Assembly: GCA_020249145.1 (NCBI GenBank) | Contig: JADCGF010000013.1 | Location: 1 to 64,000 of the forward strand | Direction of reading: 5' to 3' | From: Roseomonas sp. | GTDB taxonomy: Bacteria > Pseudomonadota > Alphaproteobacteria > Acetobacterales > Acetobacteraceae | DNA: 64,000 nt | Shown: positions 8,870-16,846 of the stretch, in pieces | Numbering within the stretch: the stretch's first letter is position 1 | Layout: every line of letters starts with the position of its first letter | Program-made: the position numbers and the translations under genes | Notes under the pieces: generated by a model | Told to the model about the DNA's origin: nothing | Database searches by the model: none | The model's input: the letters and a program-made list of their open reading frames with translations, nothing else

Positions 8870-10798
8870 ATGTGCGGAATCGCAGGTTTTTTTGACCCAC
8901 GGCGGCGGTGGTCCCCGCAAGACGGTCAGCGCATCGCGGCTGGCATGGCAGCGGAATTGGTCCATCGCGGGCCGGACGATGCCGGTGCCCATGCGGAACC
9001 GGAAAGTGATCTTGCCTTCGGCTTCAGGCGCCTTGCCATCGTTGATCTGACCGAGGCAGGGCATCAACCGATGGTCTCCGCCTCAGGTCGCAGCGTCATC
9101 GTGTTCAATGGCGAGATCTACAACGCCGAAGACCTCCGGCGTGACCTGGCGGCGCGTGGCATCCGCTTCCGCGGGCACTCCGACACTGAAGTCCTGCTGG
9201 AAGCCTGCGAGGCCTGGGGCATCAATGAGACGCTGCCGCGGCTGATCGGCATGTTCGCCTTCGCCGTCTTCGACAGGACCACCCGGCGCCTCAGCCTCGC
9301 GCGCGATCGGTTTGGCAAGAAGCCGCTGTATTTGGCGCAGCATGGCGGTGCGGTGCTGTTCGGGTCGGAACTCCGCGCCCTCCGCGCGCATCCCCTGTTC
9401 GAGGCTGTCCAGGACGACCGGGCGCTCTCTGCCTTCCTCCGTTATGGCTGGGTCCCCGCACCGCTCTCCATCTACAAGGATGTTGAGCAATTGCCGCCCG
9501 GCGGGCTCGCCGCCATCGGTACCGACGGGGCGGTTCGGGTGGAGCGCTGGTGGCGGGCGGATGACATCGCGGCCGCCGCCAAGGCCAACCCGCTTGAAGG
9601 CAGTGATGGGGAGCTCCTCGACCGGCTGGACGATGTGCTGAAGGACTCTGTGCGGCGGCGTTTGGTTGCGGATGTGCCCCTTGGCGCCTTCCTGTCCGGC
9701 GGCATTGATTCATCCCTGATCGTCGCGCTGATGCAGGAGGTGGGCGGCGGCCAGACCAAGACTTTCTCGATTGGGTTCGAAGAAGCTGCCTTCGACGAAG
9801 CACCACATGCCCGCGCAGTGGCACGCCACCTCGGCACGGACCATCATGAATTCTACGTCTCCTCCAGCGAGGCCTTGGCAACGGTGCCCGACCTGCCTGA
9901 GGTGTGGGACGAGCCCTTCGCCGATTCGTCACAGATACCGATGCTGCTCGTCTCTCGTCTCGCGCGGCGGCAGGTCACTGTCGCGCTATCCGGCGATGGC
10001 GGCGACGAGATCTTCGCCGGCTACAACCGCTATGCGCAGATGGCAGCCATCATGCGGATCGTGCGCCGCACACCGGGTGCCGTGCGGTGGCTTGCCCGGT
10101 TGGGGCACGGCCTTGTCACCGCGCCGGCGCTTGCGCCGCTGCACGGCCTTCTGCCGCCGCTGCTGCATTCGCGGGCGGAGCGCTGGCTGGGGCGTATCGC
10201 GGCGATCGATGGCGTGGAGATCTTCGAGCCCGGTTACCGCATGATGCTCCAGCAAGGGCTGGAACCTGAACGCGTCTTCCCCCGCGCGGAGGAATTGCAG
10301 GAGCCGCTATGGTCGGGCCAACTCGCCCACCGCTTTCCTGGCGTGACGGAACGCTGCCAAATGCTCGATACGCTGAGCTACCTGCCCGACGACATCCTGG
10401 TGAAGGTAGACCGCGCCACCATGGCCGCGAGCCTGGAAGCGCGCGCGCCCTTGCTGGATCACCGGGTATTCGACATGGCCTGGCGCCTGCCGGAACGCAT
10501 GAAGCTGCGCCAGGGTGTCGGCAAATGGGCGTTGCGGGAATTGCTCTATCGGCGCGTGCCAAGACAATTGGTTGATCGGCCAAAGATGGGCTTCGGCGTT
10601 CCCATTGATCGCTGGCTCCGCGGGCCGCTGCGCGACTGGGCGGAAGACTTGCTGGATGCGCGGCGGCTTTCCCAAGGCGGCATCTTGGATGCGGATGCCG
10701 TGGGCAAACTATGGCAGCGCCATCTGGCGGGACAAAACTGGCAATACCCGCTGTGGTGCATCCTGATGGCGGAGGCTTGGCGGCGCCGCTGGCTTTGA
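8870..10798 (+). CDS. asnB: Asparagine synthase (glutamine-hydrolysing), AsnB type
   Basis: 642 aa. The start MCGIAGFFDP exposes Cys2, the class II glutaminase nucleophile after Met removal, which supports ATG 8870. The glutaminase domain (about 1-210; FNGEIYNAEDLR, GHSDTEVLLEA, RDRFGKKPLY) is followed by the synthetase domain with the PPi-loop FLSGGIDSSLIVALM and the SGDGGDEIFAGYNRY stretch. Such enzymes make asparagine or, in glycan clusters, transfer ammonia to other carboxylates, for example amidated uronic acids. The linkage to a methyltransferase and glycosyltransferases favours the latter, but this is inference. The IS3 remnant begins five bases after its stop. Confidence 0.9.
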   Translation: MCGIAGFFDPRRRWSPQDGQRIAAGMAAELVHRGPDDAGAHAEPESDLAFGFRRLAIVDLTEAGHQPMVSASGRSVIVFNGEIYNAEDLRRDLAARGIRFRGHSDTEVLLEACEAWGINETLPRLIGMFAFAVFDRTTRRLSLARDRFGKKPLYLAQHGGAVLFGSELRALRAHPLFEAVQDDRALSAFLRYGWVPAPLSIYKDVEQLPPGGLAAIGTDGAVRVERWWRADDIAAAAKANPLEGSDGELLDRLDDVLKDSVRRRLVADVPLGAFLSGGIDSSLIVALMQEVGGGQTKTFSIGFEEAAFDEAPHARAVARHLGTDHHEFYVSSSEALATVPDLPEVWDEPFADSSQIPMLLVSRLARRQVTVALSGDGGDEIFAGYNRYAQMAAIMRIVRRTPGAVRWLARLGHGLVTAPALAPLHGLLPPLLHSRAERWLGRIAAIDGVEIFEPGYRMMLQQGLEPERVFPRAEELQEPLWSGQLAHRFPGVTERCQMLDTLSYLPDDILVKVDRATMAASLEARAPLLDHRVFDMAWRLPERMKLRQGVGKWALRELLYRRVPRQLVDRPKMGFGVPIDRWLRGPLRDWAEDLLDARRLSQGGILDADAVGKLWQRHLAGQNWQYPLWCILMAEAWRRRWL

Positions 10799-10803
10799 AT
10801 GGG

Positions 10804-11286
10804 CCTGTCGCGAAGTTATGCCACTCCGATTGCTCGTTTAGGCTGCCTGTCGTTCGAAGGCCAGGGGGCTTTTGCCTCCCAACGCTGAATGCCTTCGGCG
10901 CGGGTTATAGAAGCCGTTGATGTATTGAAAGATGCCGGTTTCGGCTTGGCGGCGGGTTTCCCATGTCCTGCACCAAACCAGTTCGGCCTTGATGGTTCTG
11001 AAGAACGTCTCGACAACGGCATTGCCATAACAATTGCCCTTGCCACTCATTGACGACTGCAACCCGTGGCAGAGACCACATTCGTACCACGGCGCGCGCT
11101 CACCCATTTGTTCAAGGTCGAAAAGCCGACCCCCCAAATCATCCGCAACCTGGCGCCGGGAAAGTCCGCTAGTCAGCGCTATCCGCACCGCTTCTTTGCG
11201 AAATTCATCCGTCCTGACTGTGCCCATGGTTCATCTCCTTTGCTGCACAATATGTGATCAAAGGAGCGGCACAAAACCGCGACAGG
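10804..11286 (-). mobile_element. Internally deleted IS3-family element with both inverted repeats
   Basis: A 483-base element is bounded by 24-base imperfect inverted repeats at 10804-10827 and 11263-11286. They share the outer CCTGTCGCG and the inner CTCC, with five mismatches. Between them lie only the start of the orfA transposase gene and the end of orfB. No clear target-site duplication is seen next to either end. The right end stops 13 bases from the flgH stop codon, so the insertion sits just downstream of the flgFGAH operon and separates it from asnB. Confidence 0.75.
10838..11227 (-). pseudogene. IS3-family transposase remnant (orfA start fused to orfB end)
   Basis: The N-terminal 30 residues (MGTVRTDEFRKEAVRIALTS, then RRQVADDLG) are the IS3/IS911 orfA helix-turn-helix. 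The C-terminal part (SMSGKGNCYGNAVVETFFRT, YINGFYNPRRRHSALGG) is the end of orfB, including the last catalytic Glu of the DDE triad in VVETFF. Roughly 300 residues between them, including both catalytic Asp, are missing. A run of six G (coding strand) after VADDL shifts the frame: with one G fewer the reading continues as VGFSTLNKWVS, the expected orfA sequence. The open frame across the junction is accidental, and the gene cannot encode an active transposase. Confidence 0.85.
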
Positions 11287-11298
11287 TCCATCCCATGT

Positions 11299-12036
11299 TC
11301 AGAACGGCAGGATGATGTCCAGCAATTCCTGCCCATAGCGCGGGCGCTGCACATCGCTGATCGTCCCCCGCCCGCCATAGGCGATGCGCGCTTCTGCCAG
11401 CCGGTCATGCCGCACGGTATTGTCAGACCCGATATCCTGCGGACGAATGATCCCGCCCACCTGCAAATCGCGCAATTCCTGATTGACACGCACCTGCTGG
11501 CGCCCAACCACCACAAGATTACCATTGGGTAGCACCTGTGAAACAGTGGCGGCAACGCGCAGATTGATCTGTTCCGAACGCTTCAATGTGCCGTTGCCAT
11601 TCACGTCACTGGTAGAGCTTGCGGAGACCGCCCTGGAAGGATCAAAACCGGACGGAAAAAGCCTACCAAAGGATGATTCCAAGCCAAGCAGATTGGGAAT
11701 GCCCATGCTTTCGCTATTGTCGCGACCGCGCCTAGTGGAATTTTCCATATCCGCTTCATCCTGGATGGACACCAGAACGGTCACCAAATCCCCGACAGAG
11801 GCAGCACGCTGATCCCGCAAAAAGGTACGACTACCCTGGCGCCAAAGGCTGTTATTCTGCAAGGGCGGGTCGCTCGGGTTTGGCATCGGCATGGTCACCG
11901 GGCGCCAGCGCGGGTCGGAGGTCGGGTTTTCGATCCCCGCCAATTCCGGACCCTGCCCAAGACGTGAGAGCCTTTCGGCACCGCTGCAGGCGGAAAGACT
12001 GGCCGCGGCCAGCAAAACAATCGGGAGACGCATCAT
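11299..12036 (-). CDS. flgH: FlgH, flagellar L-ring lipoprotein
   Basis: 245-aa outer-membrane lipoprotein forming the L ring around the distal rod. The signal peptide ends in a lipobox (LSAC, Cys17). Conserved FlgH blocks are SLWRQGSRTFLRDQRAASVGDLVTVLVSI, SSTSDVNGNGTLKRSEQINLRVAATVSQVLPNGNLVVVGRQQVRVNQE and the C-terminal LRVGGIIRP-like LQVGGIIRPQDI followed by IAYGGRGTISDVQRPRYGQ. Start ATG 12036 shares a base with the flgA stop (TGATG). It is the last gene of flgF-flgG-flgA-flgH. The matching P-ring gene flgI is not in the window. Confidence 0.95.
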   Translation of the reverse strand: MMRLPIVLLAAASLSACSGAERLSRLGQGPELAGIENPTSDPRWRPVTMPMPNPSDPPLQNNSLWRQGSRTFLRDQRAASVGDLVTVLVSIQDEADMENSTRRGRDNSESMGIPNLLGLESSFGRLFPSGFDPSRAVSASSTSDVNGNGTLKRSEQINLRVAATVSQVLPNGNLVVVGRQQVRVNQELRDLQVGGIIRPQDIGSDNTVRHDRLAEARIAYGGRGTISDVQRPRYGQELLDIILPF

Positions 12037-12992
12037 CAACTCCTTGCCGCTGAGCGGAGCGGACCAGCACCAAGGCTAACCCGCACACGGCCCGGTCCAA
12101 TCGCTTCAGCCTCAACCACATTTCGGGAAGAGAGGTTCATCACACTGAGCCGCCCCCCGCGAGGCGCGGCTTCCAGGGCGCGGCCCTGGGTGGTCAGGGA
12201 AAGCCCGGGGCCTTCCACAATCATTGTCACAGTCTCATTTTTGGTGATGATGTGCGGCACCATCAGATCCACACCCATGAAGGGCAGGTCTGTGCTGATG
12301 GGGCGACGCAATTGCATGCCCACCACATCTTCCAGGCGTTGCGCCGATCCCGGGCGCACACGTTCGGCGCGAAGCTGCACCAGCTTGGCATCTTCCGGCT
12401 TTACAACCTCGCCCACCGCAAGCCGCCGCGTTGCCACAACGGCTGGCGCGGTTGCAACGGCGCGCCCTGCAACACGCATGCGGACGCTCGGTACGCCATC
12501 CGCCATGACAATCAAGGTTGCCGCAAAACGATTGGAAGACGTTTCATAGTTTCCACCTTCAGCCGAAAGCCGAGGGATCGCGTTAAGGGGCAGAACCGGT
12601 GGCGTGAAAGCGGAAAGCTCCAGCTCCGCATCCGCGGGCAAGCCAAGCCCCAAAAGCTCGGCGCGCAGAACCTCAATCGCTGCTTCACGGGAAAGGGCGC
12701 GACCAGGGCGCTCAATGACGCTACGTTCGGCGCCGGAAGTCGGGCGCCAATCAACATTGAAGCGACGCGCAATGCCGGAAAGCTGCGATGCCTCAAGTAC
12801 ATAGCGCTGACCCGGATTAGGCGAAGCACCCACCACTACATCACCCTTCGACGTACCCTCGAAGATATCAGAGACGCGAATAACCTGATCTTCAACAAGG
12901 CTATGGGACCGAAGCACCACCGCCTGCGCGCGCGCCTTGCCAGGCAGCGCAAGCAGCCCGAAAGGCAGCAGAAGGAAGAAGCGCCTATCCAT
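12036..12992 (-). CDS. flgA: FlgA, P-ring assembly chaperone
   Basis: 318-aa periplasmic protein with an N-terminal signal sequence (MDRRFFLLLPFGLLALPGKARAQ region, likely cleaved after ARA). The C-terminal SAF domain shows VVATRRLAVGEVVKPEDAKLVQL, GMQLRRPISTDLPFM and TMIVEGPGLSLTTQGRALE. FlgA escorts FlgI subunits to the rod during P-ring assembly. It is longer than the enterobacterial protein (about 219 aa), as usual in alphaproteobacteria. Its ATG overlaps the flgG stop and its stop overlaps the flgH ATG, giving tight translational coupling through the operon. Confidence 0.93.
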   Translation of the reverse strand: MDRRFFLLLPFGLLALPGKARAQAVVLRSHSLVEDQVIRVSDIFEGTSKGDVVVGASPNPGQRYVLEASQLSGIARRFNVDWRPTSGAERSVIERPGRALSREAAIEVLRAELLGLGLPADAELELSAFTPPVLPLNAIPRLSAEGGNYETSSNRFAATLIVMADGVPSVRMRVAGRAVATAPAVVATRRLAVGEVVKPEDAKLVQLRAERVRPGSAQRLEDVVGMQLRRPISTDLPFMGVDLMVPHIITKNETVTMIVEGPGLSLTTQGRALEAAPRGGRLSVMNLSSRNVVEAEAIGPGRVRVSLGAGPLRSAARS

Positions 12993-13777
12993 CAGCGCAG
13001 CCTTGTAAGGGTGGAGAGCATTTCATCACTCGCCGAAATCACGCGCGAGTTCATTTCATAGGCACGCTGCGCGGTGATCAGCGCCGTGATTTCCTGCACA
13101 ACATTGACGTTGGAGGTTTCGATGAAACCCTGCAGCACCTGCCCATAGCCAGCCTGACCGGGCGCGGCCTGCTGCGCATCGCCCGAACCAGGCGTTGCCA
13201 GGAACAGGTTTTCACCAATGGCTTCGAGCCCCCCCTCATTTGCAAAGATCGCAAGCTGAAGCTGGCCGACATTCTGTGGCTGCACCTGGCCATCAATCTT
13301 CGCCAAGACTTCACCTGTGGCATTAATGGTGACATCGCGTGCTGCTGGCGGGATGGTGATGCCGGGCTGTACCGTGAAGCCTTCAGCCGTGACGATTGTG
13401 CCTTCGGCTGAAAGCCCGAAAGTGCCGTCGCGCGTATAGGCGGTTTCGCCCGAAGGCATCAGTATCTGGAAATAGCCATTGCCACGGATGGCGATATCGA
13501 AGCGATTTTCGGTCTGTTGCAGATTGCCCTGTTCGCTGATGCGATAAATCGCCGCCGTGCGCACACCAAGGCCAAGCTGCGCGCCGGAAGGCAGCAACGT
13601 GCCGGTATCGGCGCTCTGCGATCCGGTGCGGCGCAGATTCTGATAGATAAGGTCCTGGAACTCGGCCCGGCGCCGCTTGAAGCCGGTGGTCGAGATATTG
13701 GCGATATTATTGGAAATGACTTCGATGTTTGTCTGCTGGGCCGACATGCCCGTCGCCGCGATTTGCAAGGAACGCAT
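12992..13777 (-). CDS. flgG: FlgG, distal rod protein
   Basis: 261 aa. It starts MRSLQIAATGMSAQQTNIEVISNNIANISTTGFKR, the universal rod/hook N-terminal motif, and ends with FIETSNVNVVQEITALITAQRAYEMNSRVISASDEMLSTLTRLR, the FlgG-type C-terminus. FlgG polymerises into the distal rod that passes through the L and P rings encoded or served by its neighbours. Its length matches the family (about 260 aa). It sits 22 bases after flgF in the same operon. Confidence 0.97.
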   Translation of the reverse strand: MRSLQIAATGMSAQQTNIEVISNNIANISTTGFKRRRAEFQDLIYQNLRRTGSQSADTGTLLPSGAQLGLGVRTAAIYRISEQGNLQQTENRFDIAIRGNGYFQILMPSGETAYTRDGTFGLSAEGTIVTAEGFTVQPGITIPPAARDVTINATGEVLAKIDGQVQPQNVGQLQLAIFANEGGLEAIGENLFLATPGSGDAQQAAPGQAGYGQVLQGFIETSNVNVVQEITALITAQRAYEMNSRVISASDEMLSTLTRLR

Positions 13778-13799
13778 GGTGGTTCTGTCCTATTCTATC

Positions 13800-14546
13800 T
13801 TATGAAGACCGGCGACGCATGATGCGCTCCACCGCATTGGTGATGCGTTCGCCCTCACGTTCGGTGAACATGCTGGCGTACTGGAATTCGCGCATTTCCG
13901 CGGTCAGGCGGGTCATCTCCAGGATCGGTGAGATATTGCTGCCCTCAAGCGCGCCTTGCACAACCTTGGGGCGTTCAACCGGGATCGGCGCTTCATTCTT
14001 GGCGTCGAACAGGCGATTCCCTTCCGCCAACAGGTTCTGTGGATTTTCGAAGCGCACCAATTGCAGTGTGGCTATGGGGCCATTTTCGCTCTGGATCCCG
14101 CCCGATTTGGTGATCTCGATCTGCGTGTCTTGGGCGGAGAAGGCTATCGGCCGGTTGCGTGAGTCCAACACCGCATTGCCTTCCTGATCCACCAGCCGGC
14201 CGTTGGCCGCAATGGCAAACCGCCCGGCACGCGTGTAGCGCTCACCCTGCGGGGTTTCAACCGCAAAGAAGCCTTCGCCATCAATGGCCACATCCAGCTT
14301 GTTACCGGTGGTCTGAAGGCTGCCCTGGGACATGTCGCGCCAAGTTGCGCGGTCCTGGGGGAGGGACATAGAAGCATCCCCAGGCATTCCGCCCGCGCCG
14401 CGCAAACTGAACATCACCTGGCCGAAAACCGGTCGCATGGCCCGAAAGCCCGGGGTATCCGCATTGGCAATGTTATTCGCCAAAGCCTGGGTGGACCGCT
14501 CTTGAAGCGACAGGCGCGACAACAGGATATAGCCGGGCGAATCCAT
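13800..14546 (-). CDS. flgF: FlgF, proximal rod protein
   Basis: 248 aa with the rod signature MDSPGYILLSRLSLQERSTQ, then ANNIANADTPGFRAMRP, and a middle DVAIDGEGFFAVETPQGERYTRAGRF block. The C-terminus EGSNISPILEMTRLTAEMREFQYASMFTEREGERI is FlgF-type. ATG 14546 has a good ribosome-binding site (GAGGGAG); an in-frame ATG at 14576 (MALDPYEGV) with AAGGG upstream is the alternative. First gene of flgFGAH, preceded by a sigma-54 promoter match at 14635-14651. Confidence 0.95.
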   Translation of the reverse strand: MDSPGYILLSRLSLQERSTQALANNIANADTPGFRAMRPVFGQVMFSLRGAGGMPGDASMSLPQDRATWRDMSQGSLQTTGNKLDVAIDGEGFFAVETPQGERYTRAGRFAIAANGRLVDQEGNAVLDSRNRPIAFSAQDTQIEITKSGGIQSENGPIATLQLVRFENPQNLLAEGNRLFDAKNEAPIPVERPKVVQGALEGSNISPILEMTRLTAEMREFQYASMFTEREGERITNAVERIMRRRSS

Positions 14547-14634
14547 AAAAACTCCCTCATACGGGTCCAGCGCCATGGACCCTTACCGTGCTAACCAAGG
14601 AACCGACGCGAGGGCCGGCATATAAATTCGATGG

Positions 14635-14651
14635 TGCAATCGGCGTGCCAT
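14635..14651 (-). promoter_or_regulatory. Sigma-54 (-24/-12) promoter of flgFGAH
   Basis: The minus strand reads TGGCACG, four bases, TTGCA, an exact match to the core sigma-54 consensus TGGCACG-N4-TTGCA with GG and GC 12 bases apart. The expected start is near 14624, leaving about 78 bases before flgF ATG 14546. A sigma-54 activator (FlbD) is encoded at 33407-34828. Three CGGCARG motifs lie upstream, at 14679-14685, 14704-14710 and 14712-14718. Confidence 0.8.
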
Positions 14652-14678
14652 CCTTTATAGTAGCGAATCAGGGCAGAA

Positions 14679-14718
14679 CTTGCCGGTCAAAGCCTTTTTG
14701 GCCCGGCAAGCCCTGCCG
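14679..14718. promoter_or_regulatory. Candidate FlbD enhancer cluster in the flgF/fliL intergenic region
   Basis: Three copies of the 7-mer CGGCARG lie here: CTTGCCG (14679-14685, minus orientation), CGGCAAG (14704-14710) and CCTGCCG (14712-14718, minus orientation). The first two form the ends of an inverted repeat, CTTGCCGG and CCGGCAAG. They sit 28-67 bases upstream of the flgF sigma-54 element, a reasonable enhancer distance. The same motif recurs three times in the fliK/flgE region. Assignment to FlbD is inference; the hairpin could also act in the fliL leader. Confidence 0.45.
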
Positions 14719-14769
14719 CAAGGCTTCTTTAATCGGAGCCTGTCACAATGCGTCGCGAAGGAGACATAG

Positions 14770-15297
14770 ATGTCAGGGCAAATTGAGGCCAGTGAGGAAG
14801 TACAGGAAGGCAAAAAGGGCGGGGGCCGCAAAAAGCTTCTGCTCCTCGCCGCGCCTGTGCTGCTGGTCGCGATCGGGGCCGGGCTTTGGTTTGGTGGCAT
14901 CCTGCCGCCGCTGCTTGGCATGGGTTCCCCCTCCGCTTCAGCCGAAAACCGGGAACCAGGTCCGCGTGTCGTTACTTTCCTGGATATGCCGGAGATTGTC
15001 ACCAATCTTAACGCCCCGGGTCGCCGAGCCGTTTACGTTAAGCTGCGGAGCAAGCTTGAATTGGCCCGGCCGGAGGATGGCGCGGTTGTGCAGGCCGCCA
15101 TGCCGCGGCTGATTGACCTGTTCCAAACCTATCTCAGGGAAGTTCGGCCCGAAGAATTGCGGGGCTCCGCCGGCACCCAGCGCCTGCGGGAAGAATTGGT
15201 CGCTCGCGCGAATATTGCGGTTGCCCAGGCGGGCCGCAATGAGGCACAGCAGGTCCGGGTCAATGATGTGCTCTTCCTGGAGATACTGGTCCAATGA
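14770..15297 (+). CDS. fliL: FliL, flagellar basal body-associated protein
   Basis: 175-aa bitopic inner-membrane protein: a charged cytoplasmic N-terminus (GKKGGGRKK), one membrane segment (LLLLAAPVLLVAIGAGLWFGG) and a periplasmic stomatin-like domain with VVTFLDMPEIVTNLNAPGRRAVYVKLRSKLEL and the C-terminal VRVNDVLFLEILVQ. FliL surrounds stator units and supports torque. ATG 14770 follows GAAGGAG. Its stop overlaps fliM (ATGA). It opens the plus-strand operon through the gene ending at 21652. No convincing promoter was found upstream on this strand. Confidence 0.95.
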   Translation: MSGQIEASEEVQEGKKGGGRKKLLLLAAPVLLVAIGAGLWFGGILPPLLGMGSPSASAENREPGPRVVTFLDMPEIVTNLNAPGRRAVYVKLRSKLELARPEDGAVVQAAMPRLIDLFQTYLREVRPEELRGSAGTQRLREELVARANIAVAQAGRNEAQQVRVNDVLFLEILVQ

Positions 15298-16370
15298 GCG
15301 GCACGGGCGGAGAAGAAGACCTCGCCGCGGCTTGGGGCGCCGCGCTTGAAGAAGAAGGCTCACCGAAGGCGGAAGCTGCGCCGGCGGCAGCGGCGGATGC
15401 GGCGCGTGTCCTGAACCAGGCCGAAATTGACAGTCTTTTAGGTTTTGGGGTCGGGCCCACGCGCGAAGCCGAGGAAAGCGGCATCCAAAGGATTATTTCC
15501 TCGGGCCTGATTTCCTATGAACGCCTACCAATGCTGGAGATTGTATTTGACCGGCTGGTCAGACTGATGTCCACCACGCTGCGCAATTTCACCTCGGACA
15601 ATGTGGATGTCTCGATTGATGGCATTGTCTCGCTCCGCTTCGGGGATTACCTGAATTCTGTCCCGCTGCCGGCCATGCTCGGCGTCACGCGGGCTGATGA
15701 ATGGGACAATTACGGCTTGGCAGTGGTGGATTCCGCGCTGATCTATTCGGTGGTGGATGTGTTGCTGGGCGGGCGGCGGGGCACGGCCGCGATGCGGATT
15801 GAAGGCCGTCCGTATACCACCATTGAACGTACCCTGGTTGAACGGCTTGTTGGCGTGGTGCTGGATGATCTGACAGCGGCCTTTGAACCGCTCTGTCCGG
15901 TGCATTTCCGCTTCGAACGGCTTGAGGTGAACCCGCGCTTTGCCGTGATCAGCCGCCCATCAAATGCCTGTGTCCTGGTGCGGCTGCGCGTTGACATGGA
16001 AGATCGCGGCGGGAAGCTCGAAATCCTGTTGCCCTACGCTACGCTGGAGCCCGTACGCGAATTGCTGCTGCAGCAATTCATGGGCGAAAAATTTGGCCGG
16101 GATAGCATTTGGGAAACCCATTTGGCCGAAGAATTGCGCCACACGGATATCGGCCTGGATGTGGTGCTGGACGAGCAGATGATGCCGCTTTCGTCGGTGC
16201 TTAACCTGAAGGTTGGGGACCAGATCGCGCTTGGGGTCCCGCCTGGGGCGCCGGTCAGGCTGCGCTGCGGGGAAGTGCAGCTTTTTGAAGGGGAAATGGG
16301 TCGCAAGGGCCAGCGCCTGGCGGTCAAAATTGATCGCGAGCTTGATCGTCGGAAGGGGGTATCGTCTTGA
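15294..16370 (+). CDS. fliM: FliM, C-ring switch protein
   Basis: 358 aa. The N-terminal LNQAEIDSLLGFG near residue 40 is the CheY-P binding peptide, preceded by an Ala/Glu-rich extension. The middle CheC-like domain (LPMLEIVFDRLVRLMSTTLRNFT, DYLNSVPLPAMLGV) and a C-terminal SpoA domain (LNLKVGDQIALGVPPGAPVRLRCGEVQLFEG) follow. FliM binds FliG and FliN in the cytoplasmic switch ring and reverses rotation on CheY-P binding. cheY and cheZ are in the same operon. It overlaps its neighbours at both ends. Confidence 0.96.
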   Translation: MSGTGGEEDLAAAWGAALEEEGSPKAEAAPAAAADAARVLNQAEIDSLLGFGVGPTREAEESGIQRIISSGLISYERLPMLEIVFDRLVRLMSTTLRNFTSDNVDVSIDGIVSLRFGDYLNSVPLPAMLGVTRADEWDNYGLAVVDSALIYSVVDVLLGGRRGTAAMRIEGRPYTTIERTLVERLVGVVLDDLTAAFEPLCPVHFRFERLEVNPRFAVISRPSNACVLVRLRVDMEDRGGKLEILLPYATLEPVRELLLQQFMGEKFGRDSIWETHLAEELRHTDIGLDVVLDEQMMPLSSVLNLKVGDQIALGVPPGAPVRLRCGEVQLFEGEMGRKGQRLAVKIDRELDRRKGVSS

Positions 16371-16846
16371 TGTCTTTTTCCTGGCTTGAATGGAGCCTGC
16401 AGCTGCTGCTCATTGTGCTTCTGGGTCTGGCAATTCCCTTTGCTATTCGCCTGGAACGAGCCCTACGTGAAGTCCGCAAGGACCGCGCTGCCCTTGAGGC
16501 CAGTACGAAAGGCATTTCTGAGGTGGCAGCGGCGGCGGAATCAGCAATGGTGCGGATGCGCGCAACCGCCGAGCTTGCCGCGCGCCAGGTGCAGGAGCGC
16601 GTGACCACGGCAGAACCGCTTCGTGATGATTTGCGCTTCCTGATCGAACGCGCCGAGACCCTGGCCGATAGGCTGGAATCCGTGGTGCGGGCCGGGCGTC
16701 CCATGACGTCTTACGAAGCACCGGCCCGACCTCCGGCAAGGCCGCCACCTGCCCCAGCGAGAAGTGATGGACCAGCGCTGCGTAGCCAAGCGGAACGCGA
16801 TTTGCTGCGCGCCCTTTCTGTCGGATTAGGAAGGGTGTCCCGCTGA
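16370..16846 (+). CDS. Flagellar-operon membrane protein, 158 aa (DUF6468-like)
   Basis: Function unknown. One N-terminal membrane segment (WSLQLLLIVLLGLAIPFAIRL) is followed by a long charged helix likely to form a coiled coil (residues about 25-110), a Pro-rich linker and a basic C-terminus ending LRALSVGLGRVSR. From memory, alphaproteobacterial flagellar operons carry a similar small protein annotated as a domain of unknown function (DUF6468), but I could not check. ATG 16370 shares a base with the fliM stop, and its stop shares a base with the next ATG. The placement between fliM and a motE-like gene suggests a stator- or C-ring-associated role. Confidence 0.8.
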   Translation: MSFSWLEWSLQLLLIVLLGLAIPFAIRLERALREVRKDRAALEASTKGISEVAAAAESAMVRMRATAELAARQVQERVTTAEPLRDDLRFLIERAETLADRLESVVRAGRPMTSYEAPARPPARPPPAPARSDGPALRSQAERDLLRALSVGLGRVSR

